Below, piece after piece: positions 62,896-64,000 of a DNA stretch of 64,000 nt. The DNA is from an uncultured Bacteroides sp. (GTDB lineage: Bacteria > Bacteroidota > Bacteroidia > Bacteroidales > Bacteroidaceae), in contig NZ_OY782855.1 in the NCBI RefSeq assembly GCF_963678425.1, positions 868,001-932,000 of the forward strand, written 5' to 3'. Position 1 is the first letter of the stretch. The number at the start of each line of letters is the position of its first letter. The notes beneath the pieces are model-generated. The model made no database searches and had not been told where the DNA came from. It saw only the letters and a list, made by a program, of their open reading frames with translations. The translations under genes and the position numbers were made by a program.

Positions 62896-62931
62896 TTTAT
62901 GAATAAAATTGTCTAATTTGATTTTATGAAT
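62896..62931. promoter_or_regulatory. Direct repeat, candidate AraC-type (RhaR) operator
   Basis: TTTATGAAT occurs at 62896-62904 and 62923-62931, 27 bases apart, just upstream of the rhaB -7 box. AraC-type activators bind direct repeats in such a position. Assignment is inferred. Confidence 0.4.
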
Positions 62932-63117
62932 GTCAGTTTTGCCTATTAGCTATTTTACAACTTAATAAGGTATACAGAAACTATGTTTCCTTTGCTACGT
63001 TTTTCCAGGATAACTTGTTCATTAACCAGACTTAATAATCTATAAACTATTTGTATATAATAAATATTTATTTAATTTTGTACTTCGAAAAATAACAAAA
63101 TTAAATCGTATATAGAT

Positions 63118-64000
63118 ATGTCTTTAATAAAATGTCCCGAATGTGGTGAAACAGTCTCAGACAAGGCTTCCAACTGTCCTCATTGCGGCTTTGGAATAGC
63201 TGAGAATATCGCCCATTGTCCCGAATGTGGTTCCGTTGTTCCCAAGGATGCCGTTGCGTGTCCTAAGTGTGCTTTTCCGTTGCATGAGAAAAAAGTTCAA
63301 AGAAAAGAAGAGGTGGTGGTTAACCAACAACCTAACAACAGGGAGAAAGAGTTGGAATTGCAGCGTATTGAGCCGTCTTTCAGTGACGCTAAAAGATTAT
63401 TTGAAAGCAAAAGCTTTATTGAGGCCTACAACAAGATAAACATCGCCCTGCATGTTTCTCCCAATAATGTTGAGTGCCTGAAGCTTGAAGAATTGATTGT
63501 TGACGGAATAAGGGAAAGTTCCTATAAAAAAGCCAGCGATCTTCTTCAGGATAAACAATATGCAAAAGCATTGGCGGAAATTGACACCGCATTGAATTAT
63601 GCTCCGAACAGTCATAAGCTAATTAACTTGTCTAACGAAGTAAAAAGCGCAAAATCTCGCCGTCGTGTTAGAACCACAGTTCTCATAATCGTTATACTTT
63701 TGGCAATCATAGGAGGCGTGGCATACAGTGTGCATAACTCTTACCTTAAGGATAATGAAGAAAATGCATGGACTGAGGCCAAAGATTCTGCTACAGTTTC
63801 AAGCTTAGAGCACTTTATCGAATTATATCCGGACGGTACCCATTCCATGGAGGCCGAACAGTTACTTGAAGGAATAAAGAAGAAAGATACAGATTATTGG
63901 GATAGAATCTGCCGTTACGGAGATGTTTCTGTGTTTAAGGATTATAAAGAGAAATTCCCTCAGGGACTCTATCTGGTTCAGGCCGACACTAAGATTGATT
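63118..64000 (+). CDS. Zinc-ribbon membrane protein, 5' part
   Basis: The frame from 63118 is open to the right edge (294 residues). Two zinc ribbons open the protein (CPECG...CPHCG at residues 6-23 and CPECG...CPKC at 34-51), followed by a charged linker, a helical TPR-like stretch (about 85-178, AKRLFESKSFIEAYNKINIA), a membrane helix (about 187-205, TVLIIVILLAIIGGVAYSV), and an extracytoplasmic part with repeats of the form LEHFIELYPDGTHSMEAEQLL. The zinc ribbons should lie in the cytoplasm. Function unknown. Confidence 0.85.
   Translation, partial: MSLIKCPECGETVSDKASNCPHCGFGIAENIAHCPECGSVVPKDAVACPKCAFPLHEKKVQRKEEVVVNQQPNNREKELELQRIEPSFSDAKRLFESKSFIEAYNKINIALHVSPNNVECLKLEELIVDGIRESSYKKASDLLQDKQYAKALAEIDTALNYAPNSHKLINLSNEVKSAKSRRRVRTTVLIIVILLAIIGGVAYSVHNSYLKDNEENAWTEAKDSATVSSLEHFIELYPDGTHSMEAEQLLEGIKKKDTDYWDRICRYGDVSVFKDYKEKFPQGLYLVQADTKID

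Larger units (their letters stand above)
62813..63117. other. Divergent promoter region of rhaB and the zinc-ribbon protein gene
   Basis: AT-rich, no gene. It contains the rhaB -7 box and a direct repeat, listed separately. Confidence 0.55.

Noticed and set aside
1..64000. tRNA, rRNA, CRISPR or prophage region
   Set aside because: No segment with the folding or conserved sequence of stable RNAs, no CRISPR array, and no phage structural genes were recognised by eye.

Overview
The window is chromosomal DNA from a Bacteroides-like member of the Bacteroidota. Many gene starts are preceded by the TAnnTTTG -7 box of that phylum, Shine-Dalgarno sequences are mostly absent, intergenic DNA is very AT-rich, and the gene set is typical: lipoproteins with signal peptidase II signals, a TonB-dependent receptor, GH3/GH20/GH29/GH35 enzymes, uxu and rha sugar-acid and deoxysugar operons, a class I hydroxylamine reductase, and an AddAB-type helicase-nuclease pair. 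I saw no rRNA, tRNA or CRISPR array.

Layout. 1-7.6 kb: a truncated GH3 glucosidase, an esterase lipoprotein, L-isoaspartate methyltransferase, a slipin, a subtilisin-like lipoprotein, a thiamine-binding MTH1187 protein and a GT9 glycosyltransferase. 7.9-11.1 kb: a LacI regulator, an SDR D-mannonate oxidoreductase and mannonate dehydratase, with a perfect palindromic operator in front and a strong terminator behind. 11.2-15.7 kb: a Cys/His-rich small protein with a TonB-dependent receptor, an unknown protein and a beta-barrel protein. 15.8-18.6 kb: a flavodiiron-like protein that has lost half of its iron ligands, next to a hemerythrin-like protein, then a DUF1573 protein. 18.7-22.1 kb: panB followed by an MFS gene cut in two by a complete insertion sequence (1407 bp, 23-bp terminal repeats, 8-bp target duplication). 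22.4-31.4 kb: a HAD phosphatase and MATE pump with mirror-image promoters, a Crp/Fnr regulator and hcp, a LuxR regulator, a DUF1349 lipoprotein, a Nim-like flavoprotein and an acyl-CoA synthetase. 31.7-38.7 kb: addA and addB, separated by an AT-rich gene of unknown function. 38.9-50.5 kb: a glycan-degrading region with GH20, a triple-domain esterase, an AraC regulator, GH29 with a mutarotase, and GH35, but no SusC/SusD pair. 50.6-54.0 kb: a compact five-gene operon of unknown envelope proteins headed by a protein with two TonB C-terminal domains. 54.8-57.9 kb: a winged-helix-like protein, a universal stress protein, a secreted protein and an AraC regulator. 58.0-62.8 kb: a rhamnose operon (kinase, isomerase, permease, aldolase) without the lactaldehyde reductase. 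The right edge cuts a zinc-ribbon membrane protein.

How the genes fit together. Three sugar routes are visible: hexuronate use (uxu), rhamnose use (rha), and release of fucose, galactose and N-acetylhexosamine from complex glycans. A nitrosative or oxidative stress theme recurs in hcp with its Crp/Fnr neighbour, the hemerythrin-like protein, the modified flavodiiron protein and the Nim-like protein. The best leads for something undescribed are the ligand-deficient flavodiiron protein, the gene lodged between addA and addB, the five-gene envelope operon, the triple esterase, and a family of ATTCACCAATAAAT palindromes found in two intergenic regions.
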